Shown piece after piece: positions 18,177 to 27,182 of a stretch of 64,000 nt of DNA (the first letter of the stretch is position 1; every line of letters begins with the position of its first letter). Source of the DNA: Paenibacillus puerhi. GTDB lineage: Bacteria > Bacillota > Bacilli > Paenibacillales > NBRC-103111. A program made the position numbers and the translations under genes. The stretch lies in assembly GCF_009846885.1 (NCBI RefSeq), contig NZ_WUWM01000018.1:1-64000 (forward strand). Reading direction: 5' to 3'. The notes under the pieces were generated by a model. It saw only the letters and a list, made by a program, of their open reading frames with translations. It did not search any database and was not told the origin of the DNA.

Positions 18177-19016
18177 ATGATGCTTCCCCAAAAAATAGAT
18201 GCGCCTAAGCTGCTTATAACGGCGATCCTTGCCGTGGTTTCCGTCGTGTTTCTGGTTCCCTTAATCTGGATGATATCGGCTGCTTCCAAATTCGAGCAGG
18301 ATGTGATGTCCTATCCGATCCAATGGATTCCGACTTCATGGAATTTTATCGGCAACTTTAAGGAAGTTTGGTTTGGTAAAGTGCCGTTTTCCTTGTTTTA
18401 TTTTAACTCGTTCAAGCTTGCGATCACTATGACGTTATGTACGCTTGTCTTTTCTTCGATGGCAGCATTCGCTTTCACCAAGATTGAATTCAAGGGCCGA
18501 CATGTGGCATTCGGTATCCTGTTATCCTTTATGATTATCCCTTCGGAAGCTACCTTGGTGCCGCGGTATATGCTGCTTAAGTGGCTCCGCCTGTACAACA
18601 CGCATGAGGGACTCATTCTGATGAACGCCTTCTCGATTTACTTTACGTTTTTATTGCGTCAGTTCATGTTGTCTATTCACAGTGAATTTATCGAAGCGGC
18701 CAAAATTGACGGCGCAGGATATTTTAAAATTTTTTGGAAAATTGTCCTTCCGTTGTCAAAGCCCATTCTGGCTACGGTAGGGATCATTAAGTTCATCTGG
18801 TCGTGGAACGATTATCAGAACCCGCTCATCTTCCTGATCAAACAAGAGCTTTACCCGATTCCGCTCGGATTGCAGCTGTTCCGGAATGATTATGCAGATA
18901 ACTATTCCGTGATTATGATGGCTTCTCTCGCTGCAATTATTCCGTTAGTCCTTATCTTTATTATTTTGCAAAAGCAAGTCATCAAGGGCATCTCGCTCGG
19001 CGGAGTCAAAGGCTAG
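18177..19016 (+). CDS. ABC sugar permease (LacG/UgpE-like) of the second sugar locus
   Basis: A 279-residue permease, six membrane segments, EAA loop FIEAAKIDGAGYFKIFWK and the family-typical end VIKGISLGGVKG. It begins with ATGATG preceded by GAGGGTG, 22 bases after the first permease. It makes the membrane channel with the preceding protein; no ATPase is encoded in the locus. Confidence 0.93.
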   Translation: MMLPQKIDAPKLLITAILAVVSVVFLVPLIWMISAASKFEQDVMSYPIQWIPTSWNFIGNFKEVWFGKVPFSLFYFNSFKLAITMTLCTLVFSSMAAFAFTKIEFKGRHVAFGILLSFMIIPSEATLVPRYMLLKWLRLYNTHEGLILMNAFSIYFTFLLRQFMLSIHSEFIEAAKIDGAGYFKIFWKIVLPLSKPILATVGIIKFIWSWNDYQNPLIFLIKQELYPIPLGLQLFRNDYADNYSVIMMASLAAIIPLVLIFIILQKQVIKGISLGGVKG

Positions 19017-19113
19017 GTCGTTATATGGCACAAAATACTCAAGAAAATGCACATCTTTTGAAAATCGAACCATGTACAATTTACTTATTATCTTTTGGAA
19101 AAGGGGAGTTCCT

Positions 19114-20430
19114 ATGAAAAAGAAAAGCATGCTACTGTTAAGCGGCGTTATTGCGACAACGGCGGTATTGAGCGGTTGCGGGGCGCAAGATTCCGGAAGC
19201 GCGGATCAAGGAAATGCAACCGTCACTCTAAAATATTATAACTATGATACCGATGTGCTCGCTGAGTCTACAAAGAAGCAGATCGCGAAGTACGAAAGCA
19301 TGAACCCTAACGTAAAAATTGAACCTATCACCCTTGTGCCGGGAAATGCGATAGATACGCTGAGAAAACTGGATATCACCATGTCGTCCGGCGAGCAGGT
19401 CGATATCGTGAAGATGCCGAGCATTGAGGAAGTCATGGCAAGATCGGCTTTAGGCGTGCTTGCTCCACTTGATGAGCACTATGCGAAGGATAATGTGAAG
19501 CCTGAAGAGGAATATTACGTAAACCCTCAATACAAAGGCCATTATTATGCAACGATGATTACCTCGAATAACTGGTTTGTGCTGCTGAACGAAGATGCAT
19601 TGAAAGAAGCGAATCTGCCGGTTCCGAGCTTTGATTGGACATGGGAGGATTATCGCGAATATGCGAAGAAGCTGACCAAAGGCGATCGTTACGGCACGTA
19701 TTTCCACAGCTGGGGCGAGTATACGAATCCGATTGCCTATACCGACAAGCCCAATCCTTATGTGAAAGAAGATCTGAGCCCGGGCTTTGACGATGCCTCC
19801 TTCAAGTACTTTTTCGAGCTTCGCAGAGCCATGGAAAAGGAAGATAAGTCGGCCAAGCCTCTGGCAGACGTGATCGGCGCGAAGCTGAACTACCGCAATG
19901 AGTTCTTCACCGGAAAAGCGGCGATGGTCATGAGTGCAAACTTTATGTTGAGCGATGTAAGCAACGTGGAAAAATATCCGCATACGTTCAAAACCGTGTT
20001 TGCTCCACTTCCGCGTTCTTCTGAACAAGCTGAAGCCGGCTTCACGAACATTGGCGGCGACTATCTTGCGATCGCTAACGGCTCTAAGCATAAGGATGAA
20101 GCTTATAAATTTATCCGCTTTATGACGACGAATCAAAGTGAAAGAATTGATATGTCAGGATGGAAAAAAGGCGACGCCAAAGCATTGATCGAAACTTTGT
20201 ACGGCAGCAATAAAGAGTTAGTGGACCTCGAAAGCTTGACTACGGTCCTAAGCGACGAACGGATCAAAACAGCAATCTCCGGCGACATCGCTATCCCTTA
20301 TGGGTCTCAATTGAAAAAAGTGATGGAAGACGGCTTCAGTAAATATATGCTCGACAATACCACGGCTGAAGAAGCCCAAACCTGGATGGTCCAGCAAGCG
20401 GAAAAAATCATTCAACAAAATAAGAAATAA
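19114..20430 (+). CDS. Extracellular solute-binding lipoprotein of the second sugar locus
   Basis: A 438-residue family-1 binding protein. From ATG 19114 it begins MKKKSMLLLSGV and carries lipobox VLSGC at about residues 19-23. AAGGGGAG precedes this ATG; the frame is open 14 codons further upstream but this would destroy the signal peptide. The mature part shows the usual pattern of tandem lobes (TLKYYNYDTD at the start, FIRFMTTNQSERIDMSGWKKG near the end). Likely ligand, from the enzymes downstream: an oligosaccharide containing glucuronate, perhaps sulfated. Confidence 0.92.
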   Translation: MKKKSMLLLSGVIATTAVLSGCGAQDSGSADQGNATVTLKYYNYDTDVLAESTKKQIAKYESMNPNVKIEPITLVPGNAIDTLRKLDITMSSGEQVDIVKMPSIEEVMARSALGVLAPLDEHYAKDNVKPEEEYYVNPQYKGHYYATMITSNNWFVLLNEDALKEANLPVPSFDWTWEDYREYAKKLTKGDRYGTYFHSWGEYTNPIAYTDKPNPYVKEDLSPGFDDASFKYFFELRRAMEKEDKSAKPLADVIGAKLNYRNEFFTGKAAMVMSANFMLSDVSNVEKYPHTFKTVFAPLPRSSEQAEAGFTNIGGDYLAIANGSKHKDEAYKFIRFMTTNQSERIDMSGWKKGDAKALIETLYGSNKELVDLESLTTVLSDERIKTAISGDIAIPYGSQLKKVMEDGFSKYMLDNTTAEEAQTWMVQQAEKIIQQNKK

Positions 20431-20538
20431 GGGAATACTTCGTATAGGACGCTGCAAAGGGTCCTATATGCTTGTTGTCGGAAAAGCATTCAGAATTACG
20501 ATAGAGGCAGTGCATGGGATGGGGAGTGAGCAGCGGGT

Positions 20539-22299
20539 ATGAGCAATATCATTCGCTTTACTTATTATCGGAGAATTCAAATCTCGTTTCTTCTATTGAT
20601 CCTGCTGCCTACTATCGTGGTTTCTTACATTAACTTTACGGTAACTCAGAGCAATGTTAAGGAAAAAATCAGGCTGAGCAACGAAGCGCTGGTTGGGCTT
20701 GTGGCCAAGGATATCACCAAGATGATCGATGGTTTAACGTATGCTTCCAACCATTTTGTACAAGATATAACGGTCCAGGATGAACTGCGCCGGTTCATGA
20801 ATATGAAACGGATCGAAACTTCAGCTGATTATTTTACTTATCAGAAGATTAAATCCATTCTTAGCGTCTCTGTTGCGAACAGCATGAATACCGATATGTT
20901 GATGTATGTAGTTAATAATGAGGGGTTCATCGTCATATCGACGGAGAGCGTTGCTCTCAACTATGCGGATATTCTGCGGCAATGGGAGGACATTAAGCCT
21001 AGAATTCACCCGGAGAAGCCGAATATGATCCAATGGCTCGGAACGGTTAAGACGGGGTCCGATCAACAACAGGAATACATGGTGTCCAGGGTGCTTACAG
21101 CCGACCATGAGACATTGGGGACGCTCGTTATGGTCATTCCGGATAAATATTTCAACAAATTATTCCAACAAATTCAGTCTGGCATGCTGGCGCTTTACGA
21201 TATACAGGGAGACAAGATTGCCGGACATGCAGGAGTCTCCTTGGATGCCGAAGACAATCTGAATGGCAATATCCGCAACGAAATCAGGATTGAGAAGTCG
21301 GGGTGGAAGCTTGTCTATGAGACGCCTAAGCAGGAGGTTGTCGGGGAGATTTCCCGAAGCTTTTATATTTCGCTCCTGCTCATCATTCCATGCTTCATCA
21401 TCTTTATTCTCATCTCGATCTTCGTTGCAGGCAGGCTCTATCGACCTATTCGCGAGCTGAAGAAGGGTGTCAAGGAATTCGGCAACGGCAACCGGAGCAT
21501 TCGATTCCAAACCAAAGGGCAGGATGAAATCAGTCATTTGGCGGAAACGCTCAACACGATGCTCGATCAAATCAATCAATTAATAGCCGATATTGAGCAG
21601 GAACAAGAGCAGAACAAAGTGATGGAGCTGCAGGCTTTATTCTCGCAAATACGACCGCATTTTCTATTGAATACATTAAACTCCATCAAGTGCAACCTAG
21701 TCTTGGATAACGATATCGTTCATAGCCAAAAGATTGATTCCCTGATGAGCTTATTAAGGGCCTATATGAAATTCAACGAGCCTTCCACCTTGAAGAGCGA
21801 ATGCAAGCTGCTCGCCCATTATGCGGATATTATGAAAATGAGAAATGATATTCCGTTGGAATTTAGTGTGGATATACCCAAAGAAACAGAAGATTTCCAG
21901 ATACCGAAGCTGTTGCTTCAGCCGTTGGTGGAGAATGCATTTGTTCATGGCTTCGAAGAGGACATCGAGCAGCCATGGATCAAGGTCTCTGCGGAAAGGA
22001 AGGATCAAGAGCTGCTCATAAGCATCTCGGATAATGGAGTGGGGCTTGAGGATGAACGTATGCAAGACATGAACGAGTGGCTGCAGCAGCCGAAGCAAGA
22101 ACCGTCCAGCTCTTACAAAAGTATCGGCCTGAACAATGTTCTTCAGCGGCTTCGAATGACTTATGGACCCTACGCCTCCATGAGTTTGAACGCCAACGCA
22201 TACGGAGGGCTTACCGTTTGGTTGAGAATTCCTATACAGACCGAGTCCGGTTCGGAAGCTCCGAAAAATCCGCTAGTCGATGAGGGAAAGCTATGTTAA
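20539..22299 (+). CDS. YesM-type sensor histidine kinase of the second sugar locus
   Basis: A 586-residue membrane kinase: transmembrane segments at about residues 15-35 and 277-300, extracellular sensing domain between them, HAMP, His_kinase with the phospho-accepting His in IRPHFLLNT, and HATPase_c with PLVENAFVHGF. GGGGAGTG precedes the ATG. It overlaps the regulator gene by seven bases, so both are translationally coupled. It is a diverged paralogue of the kinase at 8832. Confidence 0.92.
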   Translation: MSNIIRFTYYRRIQISFLLLILLPTIVVSYINFTVTQSNVKEKIRLSNEALVGLVAKDITKMIDGLTYASNHFVQDITVQDELRRFMNMKRIETSADYFTYQKIKSILSVSVANSMNTDMLMYVVNNEGFIVISTESVALNYADILRQWEDIKPRIHPEKPNMIQWLGTVKTGSDQQQEYMVSRVLTADHETLGTLVMVIPDKYFNKLFQQIQSGMLALYDIQGDKIAGHAGVSLDAEDNLNGNIRNEIRIEKSGWKLVYETPKQEVVGEISRSFYISLLLIIPCFIIFILISIFVAGRLYRPIRELKKGVKEFGNGNRSIRFQTKGQDEISHLAETLNTMLDQINQLIADIEQEQEQNKVMELQALFSQIRPHFLLNTLNSIKCNLVLDNDIVHSQKIDSLMSLLRAYMKFNEPSTLKSECKLLAHYADIMKMRNDIPLEFSVDIPKETEDFQIPKLLLQPLVENAFVHGFEEDIEQPWIKVSAERKDQELLISISDNGVGLEDERMQDMNEWLQQPKQEPSSSYKSIGLNNVLQRLRMTYGPYASMSLNANAYGGLTVWLRIPIQTESGSEAPKNPLVDEGKLC

Positions 22300-23861
22300 A
22301 AGTGATGCTTGTCGATGATGATGTCCCCATGATGAAGTACCTCAAGAAGCTCGTTTCGTGGGGCGACTTGGATATGGAGATTGTCGCTATGGCCCACTCG
22401 GGCAAAAAAGCGCTTCAGCTATTCCGCAAGACGAATCCTGATCTCGTGGTAACGGATATCGGGATGCCGCAAATGGATGGATTGGAGCTTGCCGCCGAGT
22501 TGAAACGGATCAAGCCGGAGATCAGGCTCTTATTTCTGACCTGTCACGAGGAATTTCATTATGCACGAAAAGCGGTTCAGCTGGACGCCGATGACTACTT
22601 GATTAAGGACGAGCTGACTCGGGAGCAATTAGAGGCGTCTTTAAGTAAAGCCGCATTGGAAATGAAAGAAGTGCTGGGGCATCTCGGGGAGCAGTTCTAT
22701 AAGCAGGACTTGATCAAAAATCAAGACATACTGAAGGAGCGATTTTTTCAGCAGGTGATGTCGGTATCGTCTGCAGAGGAAACCCTCCAATTCGGCAAGA
22801 GGATCGGCCTTGATTGGACGGGATCCCACTTTATGGTGTCTCTGGGACATCTGAATTATGCGTCTTTTCCAGAGAATTACCGGTATACCGATGTGCCTAT
22901 ACTGCTGTACGCCATAAGCAACATCGCACAGGAGCTATCCGTGGACTGGATCGAAGCCACTACGTTTACAGACGCGGAATCGTACTTCGTATGCATCGCC
23001 AACTATCAACCGAATCTAAGCTTGAATACCGAAGAGAAGTTTCTTCAGTACCTGGCTTTATTAAACGATAAAATTAAGCAGTTTCTGAATATTGATGCCT
23101 GGTTGGGCTATGATCAGCCGGTTAAAGGTGTGGAAAGCATCAAAGGGCAAGTTAAAAAATTAAAGCAGATGGACCATAACGCTTATTATGAAGATCTAAA
23201 CTTAGGGAGGCTGCCCGCTTCAGGCGATAACATGTGGTCGGTAGATGTAACGAACGCCATCGGAAATGAGTGGAATCAGATCGTTCAGGCTTTCAAGGAC
23301 AAAGATAAGTCCGTTATCCATCCAAGCTTGAATGCGATCGAGGAGAGGGCGCGTAAGCTGCAATTGGAGCCTGGAGAATTGGCGGCCAAATGCTCTCAGT
23401 GGGTCAGGGTGTTGGAGCTTGAGGGCAACCATAAAAGCGACGATAGCTTTCATCACTTTCTCCTGAATGGCAAGCGATTTGATGAGGCTGTGCTTTTATT
23501 AAAGCGAAAAATCATTCAGCTATATGAAGCTAGCGAGAACGCAACCCTAGATCGAAAGCCTAAGCTGCAGCAAATCGATCAGTATATAGCCGAGCACATC
23601 GCGGATAACATATCGTTGGTTGATATCGCCGATTACCTGTTTTTGAACCCAAGCTATTTATCGCGCTACTTCAAGAACGAAACCGGAATGAATCTAACGG
23701 ATTATGTACACCGCTACAAAATGAAAATTGCCTGCCACATGCTTAAAAATAATCATGAAAATATCGAAATGGTTGCGTTCAAGCTGGGATATTTGGAGCG
23801 AACGTACTTTTCCAAAATATTCAAAAAATATGTAGGCGTAAGTCCCAAGGACTATAGGTAA
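22293..23861 (+). CDS. YesN-type response regulator of the second sugar locus
   Basis: A 522-residue protein with an N-terminal receiver (acidic VDDD, phospho-acceptor Asp in VVTDIGMPQMDG) and a C-terminal AraC double helix-turn-helix (NISLVDIADYLFLNPSYLSR and the KLGYLERTYFSKIFKK part). It starts inside the kinase gene. It probably activates the transport and enzyme genes of this locus in response to the imported sugar. Confidence 0.93.
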   Translation: MLKVMLVDDDVPMMKYLKKLVSWGDLDMEIVAMAHSGKKALQLFRKTNPDLVVTDIGMPQMDGLELAAELKRIKPEIRLLFLTCHEEFHYARKAVQLDADDYLIKDELTREQLEASLSKAALEMKEVLGHLGEQFYKQDLIKNQDILKERFFQQVMSVSSAEETLQFGKRIGLDWTGSHFMVSLGHLNYASFPENYRYTDVPILLYAISNIAQELSVDWIEATTFTDAESYFVCIANYQPNLSLNTEEKFLQYLALLNDKIKQFLNIDAWLGYDQPVKGVESIKGQVKKLKQMDHNAYYEDLNLGRLPASGDNMWSVDVTNAIGNEWNQIVQAFKDKDKSVIHPSLNAIEERARKLQLEPGELAAKCSQWVRVLELEGNHKSDDSFHHFLLNGKRFDEAVLLLKRKIIQLYEASENATLDRKPKLQQIDQYIAEHIADNISLVDIADYLFLNPSYLSRYFKNETGMNLTDYVHRYKMKIACHMLKNNHENIEMVAFKLGYLERTYFSKIFKKYVGVSPKDYR

Positions 23862-23910
23862 GAACACCAAGCAGGCTTGGGAAGAAGCCATTCAAGCAGG
23901 GGGAATTCAG

Positions 23911-25659
23911 ATGCTTTATCCACAAATAACGCCAACGAGGACGCTTATTTCTTTAGACGGGTTCTGGCAATTTGCCGCCGATCCTGACAATAATGGGGAA
24001 CAGCAAGGATGGCATTCCGGCTTGCCGAGCGACCGGGAAATAGCGGTCCCAGCGAGCTGGAATGAGCAGTACCAAGACCTGATGTACTTCTTTGGAACGG
24101 GCTGGTACGAGAAGGAGATTGAACTTCCCAGAAGTGTCCGCTCCGATAAAATATGGCTGAGGGTTGGCGCCGCTAACTATTTGTCTACGTTATGGGTGAA
24201 TGGGATTGAGGTAGGTCAGCATGAAGGGGGACATCTTCCCTTTGTGTTTGAAATCACGGATTTTATTACATGGGGCGGTCCCAACCGGATTACGATTCGT
24301 GTCGATGCCAGAATTATGCCGGATCGTCTTCCTCCCGGCGCTGTTGCAGAGGATGAGATGATCATAGGCTTTAAAGGACAGTATCCGAGCAATTATTATG
24401 ATTTTTTCCCCTATGGCGGCATTAATCGGCCGGTTGTTTTGTTTACGACTCCAGATTCCTATATCGAGAATATTCACACGTCTACGAAGGTATCCAGCCG
24501 TGATGGAGAGGTCAACGTTCGTATTGCGATGAAGAATAGGATCGGCGGAGCATGCCGGATTAGCATCAAAGGGACGGACTCCAGTTGGAGCCGAAAGCTT
24601 GAAGCAAGTGAAGCCGAAGTAGAGATCGAGGGCAGCCTCACCGTCGCAGAAGCTCGATTGTGGTGCCCGGAGGATCCTTTCTTATATGAATTGGAGGTTC
24701 AATTGCTGGATGAACAAAGCGTAGTCGTAGACCAGTATGTGCAAGGGTTTGGTATCCGAACTGTTGTGATTGAAGGGACCAAGCTGCTGCTGAACGGGAA
24801 GCCTATATTTCTCACCGGGTTCGGAATGCATGAGGATTTTGCGGTACTTGGCAAGGGGATGCATCCTGCCGTTCTCGCTAAGGACTTTAATCTGCTAGAT
24901 TGGATCGGAGCGAATTCGATCCGTACCTCGCATTATCCTTACAGCGATGAGTTTCTGCATTATGCAGATCGAAAAGGATTGCTTGTCATCGGAGAAACCC
25001 CATTCGTAGGCTTCGTACGCAGTCATTATCAAGGGAATACGATACGGGACAAAGCCCAAAGGGTGATTACGGAAATGGTGGACCGTGATATCAACCACCC
25101 GTGCATTATCGCTTGGAGCTTGGCCAATGAAGGGGATACGTTCGTTCCGGAGGCGGATGCTTTCTATAAGTCGCTTTATGATCATGCGAAGTCCCTGGAT
25201 GATTCGCGTCCGATTACGATTGTGAATTGCCTGGATGTGGAGGGCGATGTGGCGCTCAAGCATTACGACTTCGTGAGCCTCAACCGCTATCACGGCTGGT
25301 ACGAGCAGGCTGGCCGCTTGGACGAGGGCTGCCGCGTATTGGATGAGAAGCTCGATCGCTGCTTTGAAGTGTTGGGCAAGCCCGTCATGATTACGGAATT
25401 CGGCGCGGATGCGGTAGCTGGCGTGCATGTGGACCCCCCGGAGCTGTTCTCTGAGGAGTATCAGGCGGAGATGACGACTCGCCAATATGAGATTATTAAA
25501 AGCAAGCCTTATACCATCGGAGCTCATGTATGGTCATTCGCCGATTTCAAGACGAGTCAGACGCCATCAAGGGTCGTTGTGAATCGGAAGGGAGTCTTTA
25601 CCCGTGACCGCCAGCCGAAGCTTGCAGCGCATAAGCTGAAAGAACTATGGAAGCGATGA
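23911..25659 (+). CDS. GH2 beta-glucuronidase-like enzyme, intracellular
   Basis: 582 residues without a signal peptide. The whole length follows the UidA-type beta-glucuronidase plan: N-terminal sugar-binding domain (LDGFWQFAADPDNNGEQQGW, then the WVNGIEVGQHEGGHLPF block), immunoglobulin-like middle, and TIM barrel. In the barrel are NSIRTSHYPYSDEF, the acid/base Glu in AWSLANEGDTF, and the nucleophile Glu in MITEFGADA. The C-terminus has the SFADFKTSQTPSRVVVNRKG stretch with the N-R-K-G residues near the end, close to the N-x-K motif that UidA enzymes use to grip the carboxylate, which supports a uronic-acid substrate. AAGCAGGGGG precedes the ATG. It overlaps the sulfatase gene. Confidence 0.9.
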   Translation: MLYPQITPTRTLISLDGFWQFAADPDNNGEQQGWHSGLPSDREIAVPASWNEQYQDLMYFFGTGWYEKEIELPRSVRSDKIWLRVGAANYLSTLWVNGIEVGQHEGGHLPFVFEITDFITWGGPNRITIRVDARIMPDRLPPGAVAEDEMIIGFKGQYPSNYYDFFPYGGINRPVVLFTTPDSYIENIHTSTKVSSRDGEVNVRIAMKNRIGGACRISIKGTDSSWSRKLEASEAEVEIEGSLTVAEARLWCPEDPFLYELEVQLLDEQSVVVDQYVQGFGIRTVVIEGTKLLLNGKPIFLTGFGMHEDFAVLGKGMHPAVLAKDFNLLDWIGANSIRTSHYPYSDEFLHYADRKGLLVIGETPFVGFVRSHYQGNTIRDKAQRVITEMVDRDINHPCIIAWSLANEGDTFVPEADAFYKSLYDHAKSLDDSRPITIVNCLDVEGDVALKHYDFVSLNRYHGWYEQAGRLDEGCRVLDEKLDRCFEVLGKPVMITEFGADAVAGVHVDPPELFSEEYQAEMTTRQYEIIKSKPYTIGAHVWSFADFKTSQTPSRVVVNRKGVFTRDRQPKLAAHKLKELWKR

Positions 25660-26996
25660 AAAGGCCGAACATCTTGTTTTTGATGAGCGATGAGCATCGA
25701 GCCGATGTAACCGGATATGGAGGCAACGAAGTGATTCGGACCCCCAATCTGGATAGACTAGCGGAGACAGGAACGGTATTTCGTAATGCGTACACCCCTG
25801 CCCCCATCTGCATTCCAGCGAGACAAAGCATGATGGCCGGACAATTTCCAAGAACCACAGGCTGTGAGGTATATGGACAAGACTTGGCTCCCGGGCATAT
25901 GACGTTCTCCCGCCGACTTGCGCAATATGGATACAAGACCGTCGTCAGCGGGAAGCTGCATCATATGGGAACCGATCAAATGCAAGGCTGGACGAATCGG
26001 CTTTATGGGGATATGGATATTTCACCGACGTTTATAGAAGACAAAGTATCGTCCGAATATGACCGATATGTGCTGCCGGGCTTCAAGTGGTCGGATGCTA
26101 AAGAAATATACCGCTCTGGCATAGGGCGCGGCCCTTGCGTCACTCATGATGAAATGACCGTGCAGTGTGCGGTACAATTCATCGAAAACTACTTCTGCAG
26201 CTCCTACTACGACCGTGAGCAAATCATGCCGCTTCTGCTGAAGGTTAGCCTGCTGCAGCCTCATTACCCGTACTTTACGAGCGAGGAGAAGTTTACCTAT
26301 TATTTAAATAGAGTGAGGCCCTATGCCGATGAAGAGGTATTCCCGCATCCTTTCTTAAGTCAGCGTGCGGTTAAACCTGGGAAGGACGTGTCTGAGCGCG
26401 AACTGCGAAGGGCGACGGCTGCGTATTACGGGATGATCGAAACGATCGATGACCAGTATGGTCGGGTACTGCGAGCGCTTGAGCATGCCGGCCAGCAGCT
26501 GGATGACTGGATTATCATCTATACCTCAGATCACGGGGAAATGCTCGGCCAACATGGTATATGGGAAAAGCAAAAGTTCTTCGAAGCGAGCGTAAAAGTG
26601 CCGCTCATCATTCGCTACCCGAAATCGTTCGGCGGCGGCCGGATTGTAGAGGAAAACGTCAACTTGTGCGATTTATTCGCGACGCTATGCGAGCTTGCCG
26701 GTGTTCCTGAGCCCGAAGGGCTGGATAGCCGCAGTCTAGTTCCGCTGATGTCAGGGGACGCGCAGAATTGGGATAATGAAACGATCTCGCAATTTAACGG
26801 CACTAACCTGATGATTAAACGCGATCATTTGAAATATCAGTTCTATGGGCCGGATATGCCGGAAGTGTTGTTCGATATGCAGCGTAATCCGGAGGAAACC
26901 GTCAATTATTTGGAGGATGCCGAGTACACCGCACAAGTTGAGCAGTTTCGTTTGCGGGCGCAAGAATTGAAGTTCGGTTCGTTTGGTGGAAGGTAG
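25656..26996 (+). CDS. S1-family sulfatase
   Basis: 446 residues with all S1 sulfatase hallmarks: the N-terminal metal-binding SDEHR, the modification motif CIPARQSMMAG whose Cys becomes formylglycine, and YTSDHGEMLGQHGIWEKQKF with further metal ligands. No signal peptide, so it acts in the cytoplasm on imported sulfated sugars or desulfates glucuronides before or after the GH2 enzyme. The ATG at 25656 overlaps the GH2 stop as ATGA; an ATG nine bases earlier (25647) is also possible. The required maturase (an FGE or anSME) is not in this locus. The exact sulfated substrate cannot be read from the sequence. Confidence 0.9.
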   Translation: MKRPNILFLMSDEHRADVTGYGGNEVIRTPNLDRLAETGTVFRNAYTPAPICIPARQSMMAGQFPRTTGCEVYGQDLAPGHMTFSRRLAQYGYKTVVSGKLHHMGTDQMQGWTNRLYGDMDISPTFIEDKVSSEYDRYVLPGFKWSDAKEIYRSGIGRGPCVTHDEMTVQCAVQFIENYFCSSYYDREQIMPLLLKVSLLQPHYPYFTSEEKFTYYLNRVRPYADEEVFPHPFLSQRAVKPGKDVSERELRRATAAYYGMIETIDDQYGRVLRALEHAGQQLDDWIIIYTSDHGEMLGQHGIWEKQKFFEASVKVPLIIRYPKSFGGGRIVEENVNLCDLFATLCELAGVPEPEGLDSRSLVPLMSGDAQNWDNETISQFNGTNLMIKRDHLKYQFYGPDMPEVLFDMQRNPEETVNYLEDAEYTAQVEQFRLRAQELKFGSFGGR

Positions 26997-27026
26997 TTAC
27001 ATCTTCGCGCCCACTTGTGGATTTGC

Positions 27027-27064
27027 CAAGCCAGCTCTTTTTTACAGGGGCTGGCTTGTTTTTG
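27027..27064 (+). terminator. Terminator of the glucuronidase/sulfatase operon
   Basis: Stem CAAGCCAGC / GCTGGCTTG followed by TTTTTTG. Confidence 0.85.
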
Positions 27065-27182
27065 TTATGTTCTACCATTACGATCGCCAGCCTTCTGCTT
27101 CAGCATGCAGGTGTAACCCGAAAAATCTTATTTCGTATTATGAAGCATAGCGTTCATACTGCGGAAATTGAGGGATACATCT

